A stretch of 64,000 nucleotides of DNA. Origin: Auanema rhodensis. Lineage: Eukaryota > Nematoda > Chromadorea > Rhabditida > Rhabditidae. Location: assembly GCA_964057225.1 (NCBI GenBank), contig OZ059894.1, positions 8,504,131 through 8,568,130 on the forward strand, read 5' to 3'. Below the pieces are notes generated by a model. The model had not been told where the DNA came from and did no database searches. It saw nothing but the letters and a program-made list of their open reading frames with translations. This document shows, one piece after another, positions 13,501 through 26,845 of this stretch (positions are counted from its first letter, which is position 1; the number at the start of each line of letters is the position of its first letter). The position numbers and the translations under genes are program-made.

Positions 13501-14194
13501 GTTTTCCTTCATTTTAAGTAATAGAGTTAAACGTGCCTTACTTGGTCACAACCTTTTCTTTTCATTTCAACATGTTGTTGTTATTCTTTATTCTCATTAA
13601 TTTTAACAAAAGATTTCTGTTTGTAAACAATCATTACAAACTAAATGAGAAAAGGAGTAACTAATTTCCTGACCACGTTCTACATTTCATATATTACATA
13701 TAACTATATGGATTTATGATGTAGTCAAGAACAACTGTGACACAAAACAAGGACAACGTCGAGCTTTTACGATTACTTGTCTTTCGGAGCACAAAAACTT
13801 GAAGAAATCGAAAAACATGTATGACACATTTGACTGTTTTTTGTGTTTCAGATCGCTTCAGACAATGACATGGCCTTCTCATTCAATTCTCGACGACGAG
13901 CTGAATACTGCTTCTCATCAAACCAACGATCGGTATGTTTTCTTTCTTTAATTTCTTTCGTTCAAACCTTTTAAAAGTCATTTGCTGAATGCATTTACCT
14001 GTTTCTGACCATATGCTGCAAATTCAACATATTTACAGGGCCGATCTGTTGTTTTTGCTGATGTTGGTGCAGAAATTCGGGTAGCACAAAAAGTTGGCGA
14101 CGAAGAAATCAACGTAGAATTATGGAGAAAGAGTGATTGGGCTCAATTCTGTTGGGCAGTACGAGGAGCTTGTCTTCATTTCTTAAAGAATTAA
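7534..14194 (+). CDS. BED-type zinc-finger protein
   Basis: Nine exons: 7534-7611, 9787-9916, 10120-10199, 10254-10359, 12822-12892, 13010-13081, 13155-13295, 13852-13932, 14039-14194. All phases match and give 304 residues with a TAA stop. Residues 28-67 form a BED finger: Trp28 and paired Phe30/Phe31 aromatics, Cys44-x2-Cys47, His62-x4-His67. BED fingers bind DNA in nuclear transcription or chromatin factors and in hAT-type transposases; no transposase catalytic domain follows, so a regulator is more likely. A conserved-looking patch (GPGGLWAICEEKI) follows the finger, then a Ser-rich region, and a C-terminal block of about 50 residues with several Trp (VELWRKSDWAQFCWAVRGA) that I cannot assign. 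The start ATG directly follows a CTTCAG, so a 5' UTR intron or spliced-leader addition is likely. Introns 1 (2.2 kb) and 4 (2.5 kb) are large. The 3' UTR holds an ATC-repeat run, with AATAAA at 15000. Confidence 0.88.
7612..9786 (+). other. Large first intron of the BED-finger gene
   Basis: The intron contains G-runs (about 7876-7886 and 8391-8402), a GA run (7855-7869) and a pyrimidine-rich tract at 8750-8900. A minus-strand open frame at 9269-9541 (90 codons) has no recognisable motif and I do not call it a gene. Confidence 0.5.
12052..12109. repeat. (CT)n microsatellite, imperfect
   Basis: CT repeats with small interruptions in intron 4 of the BED-finger gene. Confidence 0.85.
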
Positions 14195-15005
14195 GATAAC
14201 AATATGATAATAGTATATTTAACAATGTGACAATCAATCATCAACATCATCATCATCATCATCATCAATATCATCATCATCATCATCAAGTTTCTCAACT
14301 TCAGATTATTCTTTTCTAAACTCCTTAAAGTTCTTTCTCTCGTGTCAAACTTTGCACAGGGCTGGCAAAAAAGCCATTGTTACTGGTTCATCCTTTCTAT
14401 TATGTACTATTCTTGATCCCGAGTTTACATAGCCCAGTTCAACTTATTTTCTAAAGAATAATCTCACTTTCAATGTTCCAAAGCTTTTTATTTTATATTT
14501 TTTGAAACTTTTGTCTTAGAATTTTAAAATATTCCAAATTTAATGATTCCAATAATATACATATGTTATATAATTTATTTGATGATTAGCCTGAAATTGC
14601 CAACTTCAGTTTTTTTTAAAATTTTTTCTTCTGAAAATTTCAATTGAAAAATGATATTTTGAATTTTTCAATAATTTCGTATCAAAATCGAGTGTCCATA
14701 CTAATTTGTAGGTATAATATTGTTTGATATACATATGTATGTATGTATGTATACTTATTTAATTCTTTTTTGTTAAATTTGAACAAAAATTAATTATAAC
14801 TGTATGAAATAATTCATGTATAGGAAATATATTTCAATTTTTTTCTATTTTACAAGTACTTTTTTTTGTGAAACTGCTAATACGTCAACCTGAACAATAT
14901 ATAACATCATTTCATCTTATATAATGTATTTATATATTATAATTGGGAATGGTTTGACATTGTATCAACAGATTATCGTAAAATACGATCTCAGATGCCA
15001 ATAAA
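14195..15005 (+). other. Likely 3' UTR of the BED-finger gene
   Basis: The sequence after the TAA is non-coding and AT-rich. It carries an ATC-triplet repeat (14237-14289) and reaches a canonical AATAAA at 15000-15005. The extent is inferred. Confidence 0.45.
14237..14289. repeat. (ATC)n triplet repeat
   Basis: Two runs of ATC triplets broken by CAATAT, in the 3' UTR of the BED-finger gene. Confidence 0.85.
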
Positions 15006-18000
15006 GTATTTTTATTCTTAAAATTATCTTTTATTTTTTCTGATAATTTAAAGGAATTTCATAAAACAAAACAAAAAAAAACAAGAAACGGAACTAATGC
15101 AATAAATCTGCTACAAGAAAATAGAATTTTCTTGATTTCATTTTATGTTTTAACGATATATGGACATAACTGTTTCGATTTTTCAGGAAAAGAATAACAG
15201 GAAGAATATAACCGTGTGAACATTACAATACTGTTTCAAGCAATAGTTTACAAGTTAAAGACAACTTGTCCATCCTGTTCTATGAAGGTTGAGAGAGAAT
15301 GCAACCGCTCAGATTTGAATTTTAAAACGAAATGAGTAATTAGAAAAGTAAAAAAAAAAGTAAAACGTCAAATTCACGTGAGACGTTGAAATAGCACATT
15401 AAGATAAATGACCAAAATATCAATTTTGTCAAAGAAACAGTATTCGATGTCTACTGTATAAATGAAAGTACAACTAAATTTTCTATTAAAATGACCAATT
15501 GTTGATTATAGACCAATTATGCCAATTTCCAAGGTTTTTCAAAAAGTACTCATTTTTCTATTGTTTTCATTGACATAATTACAAGTCAATTACAAGTCTA
15601 ATTGGAAAAACTAGTCGAGGCTTCATCATGTCTCTTACGGCTCTCACTGACGGTCAGTCTGTGTTCTTGTCTGCGTAATCATTCAAACCAATGCGATTCG
15701 CTGATATTCTATGTACTGACCTTCGGTTCAGCAAATACAGACGATTGTGAATACGAGATTGTTTGGAAAACTACTTCTATTTTCATATCAGTAGATTAAT
15801 GATAATAGAATATATCTTACATATTGAATTATCAATCAATTTTTGTTTGTAACATTTCTAAACAGTATTTGTTCCAAAGTAGACAATGTGATATTCGATT
15901 ATTAATGTATCATATTAAGAATTATCATTATCATTCTCAATCTTTTGAAAACAGACTTCTATAATCTTCGTCACACTCTTCATATATAGTTGTTTATGGA
16001 AGTAACTGTAACCGTAAACTGTTTTCACGTGTTCAAGTTCATATCTGAATATCTCCTCCTCCTCCAAATTCCACAACTATACGGCAGATGATAAAGACTA
16101 TTAATGAATTTAAAAAGAAAAAAATACTACTGTCTATGCACGTGACAAGTGTTTAGAACAAAAAAATTTGTAATCTCCTCATCATCTCAGACTGTTTTTA
16201 CGATGACCGTCTGTTTGGTTAAATAAAGTACACAAGCTGAAATCAGAAGCTACTTACTATCGTCGTTAAATTGCTCATCTGTTGATTTCCGTCAATTTTG
16301 TACTCAGCGCATCGCCATATACATCGAATAGTATTCTCTCCCGTCTTGATCGTCAACACTCTCTTCTAGTTAGTTGGTCTATCACCGTCATCATCATCAT
16401 CTCCTTCTTCTTCTTCTGATCCGCCAACATCGAATGTACAAATACACTGTGAGACATAAATACTATGCATTCTTTTGCTTCCAACATTCCACTGTCTCAT
16501 TTTCTTTGTTCACTTAACAAAACTTTCTTATTTTTCAGACAGAAGGTTTATTCATTATGATAGATATTACTTTGACAATCTTTCTGTTTAAGCTTTACCC
16601 CACTTTCCCCTTTTTCTCTTTATATCCTTCTCTCTTTCTCTCTCTTTTTTGTCTCTATGTGATCTTTCAGAAAACTTCTGGAACTATCCTGTCTGGTTTA
16701 ACCAACTAACAGACTGATGTAAACTGTCTCGTAACAATCACATCAATGATGTGAGCTTCATCTCTTCTCCGTATACCCTTCTCCTAAGCCTTCTTTCTCT
16801 CTTCCTCCTTTCACTCTCACTTGTTCTCCGACATAGACAGCTATAGCAATGTGCACTTATAGTTTGTGATCTTCTTTATTTTTCGCATTGTTCAGCTTAT
16901 CTTTGATTCTTTGATTTTCTTTTTTTACAATTATCTTATCGAATCGGCTTTGCCTCCCTTGTTCCGCTTATTCAACTTGTATACATATTCCAAATATTTT
17001 TGTCATCTTTCAACATAGAACAAATCGTCGTACATAAAGATATGAATCATTGTCATGATATTTACATTTAAAAAAAAGATTTTATCCTTTTTTTGGCTTA
17101 CTTGTCATCTGAAAAAACTATTTTTCTCATTCATAAATAATGAATACAAGTATTAAAATATGATAAAACTTTTCCTGAACAGTAGAATTTAGATTTTCCT
17201 CATTTGGCATGAGCAGATGTTTCAAAGATGTTTCATAGATTTTAAAATATGTATATTATACTATTAATATATCAAAATCAACTGCTTGTCAAGTGATTGA
17301 TTACACGATTACTTTGATTTCCTATTTGACTTTTTGGCCTTTTTCAAATGTCTTTTCAACCCTTCTCGTATACATGAATCTCTGTATATAATTTCATCTT
17401 TTTTTCCGTATTCTCACCTTTTTAAGTAATTCTTCTCCTTTTAAAGGACTGGTTCGAGATGTTCTTTTGTTTTCTTTATAAGTCATTTGCGTACTGTAAG
17501 TATAGGTGGTTGGATAGCATTCTCAAAATATTTCCAACTTTTGGCTATCAAATTTGAAAAAAAAAACAATTTAGATAAACATATATATTATACATTTGTT
17601 TAGTATATGTATAGTTCAATATAAATAATAATAGCTAAGTGCGCACATAACAGATTAACCAAGAAGGAGATTCAAATACTTACATGATACTTATGTTTTT
17701 CCTTCACCGAAACGGGTACAAGTTCAATATTCTGATGCCTATCCTATGCCTAGATGTGTTGCCCTGATTCTTTACAACTGTTTCTTCTGAATCATTTGTT
17801 TGACCTCACTTTCCGGAATCTGATCGACGAATACTGATACGATCATTAGGAAAGGTAAATGTGACATGGTGACAAACACACTTCCGATAATGGTGAACAG
17901 ATTAAGAAGAGCGAAAAGTGAAGATCTGCAGCTGGATTTAGATTATGTTCATGGTTTAACGGCGAAAAAACACTAATTTTCATGATAGTCTGGAAGTGTT

Positions 18001-21000
18001 TTTCAAATTTTTTCATCCAAAAAGTGTCTGGTCCTCTAGCACGCAGGTACATGGCGTAATCGAGCATCTATATTCATTTTCTTGTTCTTGTTCAAAGATT
18101 GTATCTAGTCTATACGATAGCGGCAACTTTTCAACCACGTATTTATAAAATTCCTCTCATTCCTTCGATCCGTTAACTCGTCAACGTACTTTTTGTCAAT
18201 TTTTATTATGAGATAATATAGTAAATTGTCCCGTTTTACTATTATTATTCCTCTTCTTTCACCTTGCTACTTGGTGCTCTTTGAATTTTTGACAGCTGTG
18301 AACAACTAAACCACTGGTTGTTTCTTCTATGGCATCATCCCTTGAACAAAAAGTCGTAAAGTCATCAGATTGCTTGATCACACAGAACTCAGCTGTGTCG
18401 ACATTTTTTCGCTTTCATCTGCCATTCAACATCTGTATGTGTATCTTTCTTCAAACTATCTAGCTACCGACACAAGAGATATCGTTGCCGTTCGATGTCG
18501 ACTTTGTTGGATTTGAAAGACCTTTCCATAAAAGCAACTGATGCTATTCTGTGATTCTAATTGAAGCGACGTTTATCATTATGATGGCATCGAGTACATC
18601 TACACACTAGAAGAAAACTTTAGTAACAGGTTTTTCAACACCATTATCGTTTATTTACACCAGCATTTCCTTTTTTTTAAATGGCGACTAGCCGATGTTG
18701 CTATCGCTATGAATGTGGCCGATCGAAATGTTAACTGTATTCTCCTCCTCCCAGATAGAAGCAACTACTGATTGACAATGGAACAACAAATTGACCGCAA
18801 CCTGTACAGCATCATAATAACTCATATCATCAGTGTGTATGATGAAAAATAATTCAATTAGGGATTTAACCTACAGTTTATTACTTCTTATCTTCGTTTA
18901 TTATATTTCAAGAATAGCCATTTCACTTTCCTCTTACTCCACTCATGTGACGGTTGGAATGTAGTATGTTAGTCAGGAGCATAGTACATGATGATTCAGG
19001 TGCTTCACCGTTGAAATGAATGTTCATTTACACATCGCATTCTTTACTTTATGCTCATCCAGACTTCTACTATAATATTTTCATCGTTAGAAGCGTTCTT
19101 CTCGACAACATTATCATGTTCCATCTGCTGTCATACAGAATTAGTCTCGTCAGGTAGCATCGCAAAGACTTTAAGTTCAGCGTCGTCGTCGTCTTCTTCT
19201 TCTTCTTCTTCTTCTCCTTCTTCAACGTCGTCGTTGTCGTCCACCACATAACTTTGACGACTCTACCCCCATTTATGTGGCTGGCCTGTTTCGGTATCTA
19301 GCTCTGCTTCCTGTTGTCTGTTTCAAATTGTTCGTAATGAATAAGCACATGATACGTCTACAATGTCGACCGGAATCATATGATTCCGGTAGAAAGAAAC
19401 CGCATATTTACAGTAAAAATCATAAATATAGAATAAAACATGCTTGATTAACTTCTATTGTATTGTATTTATAATTTATACATTTATATTTTGTATTTCA
19501 CTACGAAAGAATTGTTTGGAATGTGATAGTTCTATCCCTAACTTCTAAACAATAATAATCGTAGCATGCAGATTATTAGCCGTATTTTCGAATGATATTG
19601 CAAGATGGTCTAAACCACAGGACCGTCCGATGAGACCAGGGCAAGGAAGACATTGTCGTTGACGATTGCTAAATAGGCGAGAATGTGAGGAATGTACCTC
19701 CATCTTTCTTCTATCTCCACCATTCCTATAGTTTCTTGATTTCTCTCAGACGAATGAGCGGCGTTGGAAGCGGCAAGGACAGTCAAGATGACGAGGAGGT
19801 CTCTCGTCTTCTCTTCTCTCTTCTTGAAGTAAACAAATTGCCAATGTTATCTCTCTACGTACGTAAAAAGTTTGTGAATCTTGATGACACCTTCGTTCCG
19901 TATCACTCTCTATTCCTCTATCTCTATCCCTCAAATTTGGCTGAATCTTTTTACCTTTTCTCTCTTTCTTTCTCTGTTGCTCTTAACTACTCTTTTCTTT
20001 TACCTGTTCGACTCTTGCTAATTCCCAACATACGTATTACGTGAAGATATTTGGAAAGAATAAAAAGTAATCTTTGTTATCTATTCACTCTTAAGTAGTT
20101 TCTAATTTCTTGCAATTTTTGCGCGAATTACCTTACTCACCTGGTTGATTGCGACCTTATTGTCATTACCGTTTCTTTCAACTGAATCCATTGCCACATG
20201 GGAGAATGGCATTTTCCTTTCTATTGATTGATATACTTGATTCATGTGTCAAACAAATCGATTATTCTCTTTAAATAAGTTCACAACCAAAAATTTTATC
20301 TACTGGCCTTAATCTACTGAACAATGCTTCGGCTCTTTGACGCAACGTCAACACTGTCAGATTTAACCTTATGTCGTCGATCGGAATTTAAAGAATTTAA
20401 TATATTTTCTTTTTTTTCCGAACAACACAACACATATTTTCATTTTTTTTTGATCAATTAATATTTAATATAATGATTGATAAAATGCACTATATATGTC
20501 TAATACTATATGAAAGTATTTACAATTATTGTCCGGGGACATGTATACATACATATGTCTTTCCACCCTCTTCAATTCCAATTGCTCAACGATCATCGTA
20601 AACCATTGAAGCAGCACCACCGTCTTAGCCTCCAGTTCTGGCAGAGTTATGCAAAAAAAACCCGAATTTGAATCAGATAACAAGCAACGGGCTGTTCATC
20701 ATCCTTTAGTATAATTTATGTACAAGCATTTTGCCAACGCTAAATCGGTCTATGTCATTCCTATCGACATAATCATAACCACATGTCTATCTACATGTTT
20801 TTCTTTGAAATGATCGTGAACGTTATGTCTACGGGTATACAGAAGATGAAAGAATTACGACGACGGCACCACGTCAAAACCTGTCGTCCTCGTCATCGGC
20901 ATTAATGGCAAGCCAGCTTCTCTTTCTCTTTCTTTGATGTCCTCCCCTCTCATTTTCAAAAAGTTTATTTCCTTTTTTTTCAATTTTTAAAAGTTTAAAT

Positions 21001-21801
21001 GAATCAATATATGATCCGTTTTAAATACAAATCAATCACGTATGCCACATATACTAAGTTCCAAATTTTTTCAGTCATAATTGACGCTTTTACGCAATAT
21101 CTCTCCAGAAATTTTTTTTTCATCAATGATAAACAGGCTGATTGATAAAAATTCACAACGCATCTAAATTTATAAATCAAAATGTAATGCTTTGAGAAAA
21201 GTAACCAAAGTTTGATTTTCGTAATTACATCTGTTTATCTGCAACTATGATCAACCATCAAGAAGTCGTTTTTTCAGTCTAACTTTTGTCTTCTTCAGCT
21301 TTTTGCTGTTTAGTCCTCTATCCTTTTTTTTATTCCGTGCAAATAATGTTTTCAAACATTACAAATGTTTTTTCATTATTCCCTTCGCAATTTCCTATTT
21401 TCTAAAAAAAAAGAGAAAAAATTGACCTATAACCTAAACTATTATCAAAAATGAAGTAACAAGATGATGAATACCTTATGTTTTGAACATTGAATTGAAT
21501 TGAAGAATTATTTGAATTTTTTCATCATTGTTTGCAACTAATAAACATATATCTATGATTTATTGTTATTTTTTACCTGTATGCATGACTTCACTCCATA
21601 TGACTATAAAATGTTTGAAATTTTTCTATTTTTCCTTATTTCATCATAAACTTTTTCCCATTTTAAGTATCAACAATTTTTCTGACTTTACCTTCAACTT
21701 TCAATCATTTTCTTTTTCAAAAACTTCTCTTCACGTTTCACGTTGCAATGACGTGAATATTTCTATTTCATTTTCATTCTTGTCGACGCATTGACCGGCT
21801 G

Positions 21802-21804
<3 letters not shown>

Positions 21805-21868
<64 letters not shown>
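21805..21868. repeat. (TC)n microsatellite
   Basis: About 64 bp of pure TC dinucleotides, the longest pure tract of this type in the desert. Confidence 0.95.
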
Positions 21869-21871
<3 letters not shown>

Positions 21872-23223
21872 ATCTTCCCCTCTGTTGTCGTTAGCTTCCT
21901 AACTTGTTTAAACTGCCTTTCTAATAACTTCTCGTAACGAAAAATCAAAGTGGTCAGTTAAAGTTAAGTTTGTTTTCTAGTTCGATTTCTTGTTGCTCCT
22001 CTTACGCAGTGCATTCCGTCGTGCTACTACTGATCTTCCGTTCTATTCGTCTCTTTCTGAAGCCGTTAGTCAAATACTGGTCCTCATGAACGGAGCATTA
22101 ACATCTGTTTCAGCTCATTTGTTGACCTGCTTCACGTGTTCTTAGAATTATATCAAAAATAAGATTTAGAGCTTTTACACATCCACGCAGCTATCTTACT
22201 ACTGCTTATTTTGGTCATTTAGAAATGTTTTTAATTATTTGTTCTCTTAAATTAAGGAAAATACGTTACTTTTATTATATCCATATATGTATACCATAAA
22301 ATATGTATATACATATATTATATATTCTAACTGATTGCAAAGAAAATGACCTGGTCTTATCAATCATCTTATTACCATTTAAGGATTTACCGTCACTCTA
22401 TCTCTCTATCCCTCTTTCTCTCTCTCTCTCTCTTCTTTTTCCACTTATTTCTCTCTTTCATTTTTGTTCTTTTCATTGTTTTCTACTGTCTCTATCAATA
22501 CCTGTACATCTTTCTCTCAGTCTCTATCAATCTATTTCTCTCTCTCTCTCTCCAAATGTCTCTATCTCTCAATACATCCCTATGTCTTGCTCTATCTTTT
22601 TTTCCATCATTTTTTCTGCCTTCCTTCTGATTATCTCGCATACTACAATTCCTTGTTCTTTACTGATTTTATAACCTGTCTGAAACTCTACTAAATTCTT
22701 ATTCTCTATCACATACAAATTTCTCTAGTTGAGAGATTAGCTAAATAACTATTGATCATGTATTTCCTGTAAGTCACAAATGTATAAGGAGTTGAGCTTT
22801 TCTGTGTACGAGATGCAAGAGCATTCAATTCAATATTTTGTTTTATTTGTACTATATTTTCTGTATTTTTTCATTTTGATCGTTTCAATTTTTTTTACTG
22901 CATGAACCGATCATTTGTAAATTAGTTGTAATATGAGTAGCCAGTTTTTAAAAAACGTTCGTACTTCTTTGCTTACCCCTCCAATCCTTACCACATTGCT
23001 ACCAATACCATTCACAATTTACCTTACCTTGATTTTCTTTTTTTGAGCTTTAATTAAACTTAAACCCGTTTCAATTTTCTCAATTATTTATTTATTTATT
23101 TATTTTTATTGGAAAAATCCATTTTATCCCGTTTATCTTATTTTTTCAAATACAATTCTATTTTTACTATTCTTGTTATATTTAGGCAGTTGGACCTTGA
23201 AAATCAGTTTGTTAAAAATAAAT

Positions 23224-23225
<2 letters not shown>

Positions 23226-23266
<41 letters not shown>
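23226..23266. repeat. (TA)n microsatellite
   Basis: About 20 TA units, followed shortly by an imperfect CT tract. Confidence 0.93.
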
Positions 23267-23272
<6 letters not shown>

Positions 23273-23854
23273 TATTGACCTTACAATCTCTAGTTCCCTC
23301 CCTCCCTCTCTCTCTTTCCCTCTCATTCTCTCTCTCTCTCCCTTTCTCTCACTACTTCTCAGTTTTTTCTCTCCTATCTCTATCTTATATTCTATATTCT
23401 TCTCATATATCGAGAGTCTGACTTTTTTCCATCTTCTTCGTTTTCTCACCATATACACACACAACGCACAGAAATCTTATGATTTTTATCGCATTATTTC
23501 TGGTAATTATCATTTCTGACATTCTTCAAGTTATTTATCCATGTTATACCGTATTTTTCTAATATATGAAACTGTATTTCTGTTTATATTTTGCAATTGA
23601 AAAGAACTGCAAGTTTTCCCGGTGTAGCTGTCTTAATCAAAGAGATTTTTTTCACTATCATCACAATCATGTGTTACATCTTTTAATCTTCGGTTTTTCT
23701 AAACATATGTATATTGTTACAATTAATGCTTCCATATTTAGTTTATTAAGTTTTAGTTCAGTAACGTTTTTTTTATAAATCTAAAGAGCTTCAATTCTGT
23801 ATATTTTTTATCCCTCTGCCCCGACATCGTTTCTATCTGATATCTATCTCTACC

Positions 23855-23857
<3 letters not shown>

Positions 23858-23906
<49 letters not shown>
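23858..23906. repeat. (CT)n microsatellite
   Basis: CT dinucleotides with one break near the end. Confidence 0.93.
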
Positions 23907-25161
23907 GACACACTCTTTATTACTCTCCCTTAAAGTTTCTACCTCATCACTCTCTCTTTCCCTCTTTACCCCACCCTATTCAATTTATTTATTTCTTCGA
24001 TCTCTACATCCACCTCACTTCTACTTTTTCATATCCTCAACTCCTTGTATAACTCTGACCACTTTATCAATTAGTGTTTCCGTTTGATATCATTCGTTCT
24101 TTTTTCTAGTATTTTGAATGTCGAACGTCTTAACATTTTTTTTGATTTCCTTGCTTCCAATTGAGTCAATTATTAGCTTTTCCTTGTTCAATTTTTGATA
24201 AGCCATTTGTTCCATGCGATATGATTGCTTCTGACGACAACTTAGAAGATCTCGACCTTTACTATCCAGTTTTCGCCAATTTAGAGCGTCGGCGAGTAAA
24301 CAAAACTTCGCCTTGATCATTATACGACAATCATTGACGATAGAATTACCAGTATTCTGTATAGAACTCCTCAGAGAGAAATCATGCCCGTAAGCAGCAT
24401 ATATTACGTGTACTCCGTAGTTCCTCATATCTCAATGAAGATATGACTAAGGAAATTCCAATCACTGCGTCATTTCACTAGTTGCTTCTAATTGCACTAA
24501 ACAACTCTAGCACAGTTGGCATTTTATGAGCCATTCATTCAGATATTCTTATCATTTATTTCAATGTGAATAATATCGTTTAGATATAAGATTAATCATA
24601 AGTTTTTATACAAAGAACATTTCGCATCAGCATTACCATCAAATAAAAAACATCAGAATGACTCATCAATCTCCTGCTTTCGATCTCTGAGTGAAACTTT
24701 GGATATTTTGTGTTATTTAAGCTATTCGCTATATCTCTGTTATTCATTTTTCAAGATTGTTCAGAATTTAGGTCGTTCATTTATTTTTTATCTTTTTATG
24801 TTTTTTTAAAAAAAATCATTAAAATTGATCATATACACTCGTCAGAAATTTCTAATATGTCTATTATGCTGTCCACATTTTATTTTTCCTTTTTTCTTCT
24901 TCTTCGTCTACTACATCATCTTTGTCACAGTCTTCTAGTGCATAACGTTGGTCGATGACGTCATGAATGGTCTTCGATGTTTTCCATCATTTCTTGTATT
25001 CGGTTATAGAACTTTTTAATGAACTGTTGACTTAAACAAAGAGTTGAAGAGGGATCAATAGAAATATAATAACAGTTTCTACATTACATTTTTCGCTTTT
25101 GCTGGTGTCTTTTCGTTTCATTTTGTCCAAGCTGTTGAAAAGTAATTAGAATCCTCTATTA

Positions 25162-25168
<7 letters not shown>

Positions 25169-25210
<42 letters not shown>
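25169..25210. repeat. (AT)n microsatellite
   Basis: About 21 AT units. Confidence 0.93.
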
Positions 25211-25212
<2 letters not shown>

Positions 25213-26813
25213 TAGAACCGTATAGAATCTAAACAGGTATTTATTCGATCAACGTAGTCGTTGTCTCTGTCGTCGTACCCCCTGCTTCGGTGTAAGTTCA
25301 GCTTGATCTCTCCTATTTCATCTATCTATCACATCCATGTTATCATTTTATTCAGCTTTTATTGTCATTGTCAAATTGGTTTATTTCTAGCAATGAACTG
25401 ACGCTTACGCCGTCAGTTCGTCTATTCAAATTCCCGCTTTGAGATAACGATATCTGTTTTTTTTTGATCATGTATCAAATGGTCCATTCGTTTAAGCTTA
25501 TAGTCAAGATTTCGGACAATCAGAGGCCATGACGACGCTAGTTTTAACCTGCCTAACCATTTCGTTATCAAAGGCTTCTCCTCTGTCATTCCATTCTTCT
25601 TAAGAATTTTCATTATTTATTATGTTTGGTAATAACAAAGACGTCACCACAGCTGATGTACCTGATGGCCACGAGAAACATAACGTTAACGATGGATATG
25701 GAGTTACTAAGATTTGTGAAGGCCAGACGATAGAATAGAAGAAGATATCTTTCTCCTACTTTACTATATCCCACACATACAAGGTGACCTGACAGTGATG
25801 ACGGGATTTGCCAAAAGAAATGAGTAGGCTAACAGCCATAAACTGTCCTTGTAACGGTCCGCCGGGTCAGATGCGACCTTGACGTCGGCTTTCCGTCGTC
25901 GTCGTTGTCGTCGTGGTCTTCGTTATCGTGGCCGTAGCCGTTTACCTGCTATCCGTCGCCATACTCGTCTCCTTTTTCCACTTCGTTCCTTTTTTCTTGG
26001 CTAGTACTTTTTTCTTAATCTTCTCCTTTTGTCACGTGCATCCCTCCACTCATCTTCATGTCTCACACACATCGAAAAACATTTTGATTTTTTATATATT
26101 TTTCTCTAATCTATGAAGAATTTTTGTCTCTTCTCAGTCATATACTGCTGGCGTAACGTGAATGTGCTTCGCAGACTTTAATCTTTTTTTTTGCTATGAG
26201 GTATTTTCGAAATGCGATGTTTGCTTACTAGTTGTATATCATCTCTGTAGATTTACATTTCTTGTACATACCGTTCACAGCTCCAGATAACACATTCCTA
26301 CAATCAACAGGAAGACGGGTTTCGGCATTTGTCAGCTTATTTTCACTCCTAATACTCTTATCAATTGTGTTGGACTCATTAGATATTTATTCGGACAGGT
26401 GGCCAATTTTTAATATTCTCTTTGTATAACCTTTGTTTTACTTTTTCCCTCGTATCCCTCCACGTATAATAACCGATTTGCTCATTCTCCTGGTTCAGCT
26501 TTCAAGAATCTCTTCATGTTCAATATCTTGTATCTCTTTTCATATCACTTATTTCAATACACAAAGAAATATATAGAGAACATGTAACGAAGAGGTATAA
26601 GGGTGGTCATCGTCTAACATGCCCCTTGCAGTCCCTGATCTTTTTTCTGTTAACCACAATCATTGCGTAGCTGAATTGGAGAAAGATTGGCGGTTACGAG
26701 AGACATAAGACCGTTAACGGTTAGGGATTCAGACATTCATATATGAAAAGAAAGAACATGCATTCCAATCCTCATACAGACAAGGTATGCTGAACCCTCT
26801 TTCCCCCTCTCTC

Positions 26814-26845
26814 TTTTTCTCTCTCTCTCTCTCCCTCTCTCTCCT
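26814..26845. repeat. (CT)n microsatellite, imperfect
   Basis: CT tract with small interruptions inside a wider pyrimidine stretch. Confidence 0.8.

Noticed and set aside
22303-22694. Overlapping Ser/Leu-rich open frames
   Set aside because: Three frames are open at once because the sequence is a CT-rich tract.
24090-24428. Minus-strand open frame of 112 codons
   Set aside because: No recognisable motif, no splice partners, and it lies in a non-coding region; kept out as probable chance.
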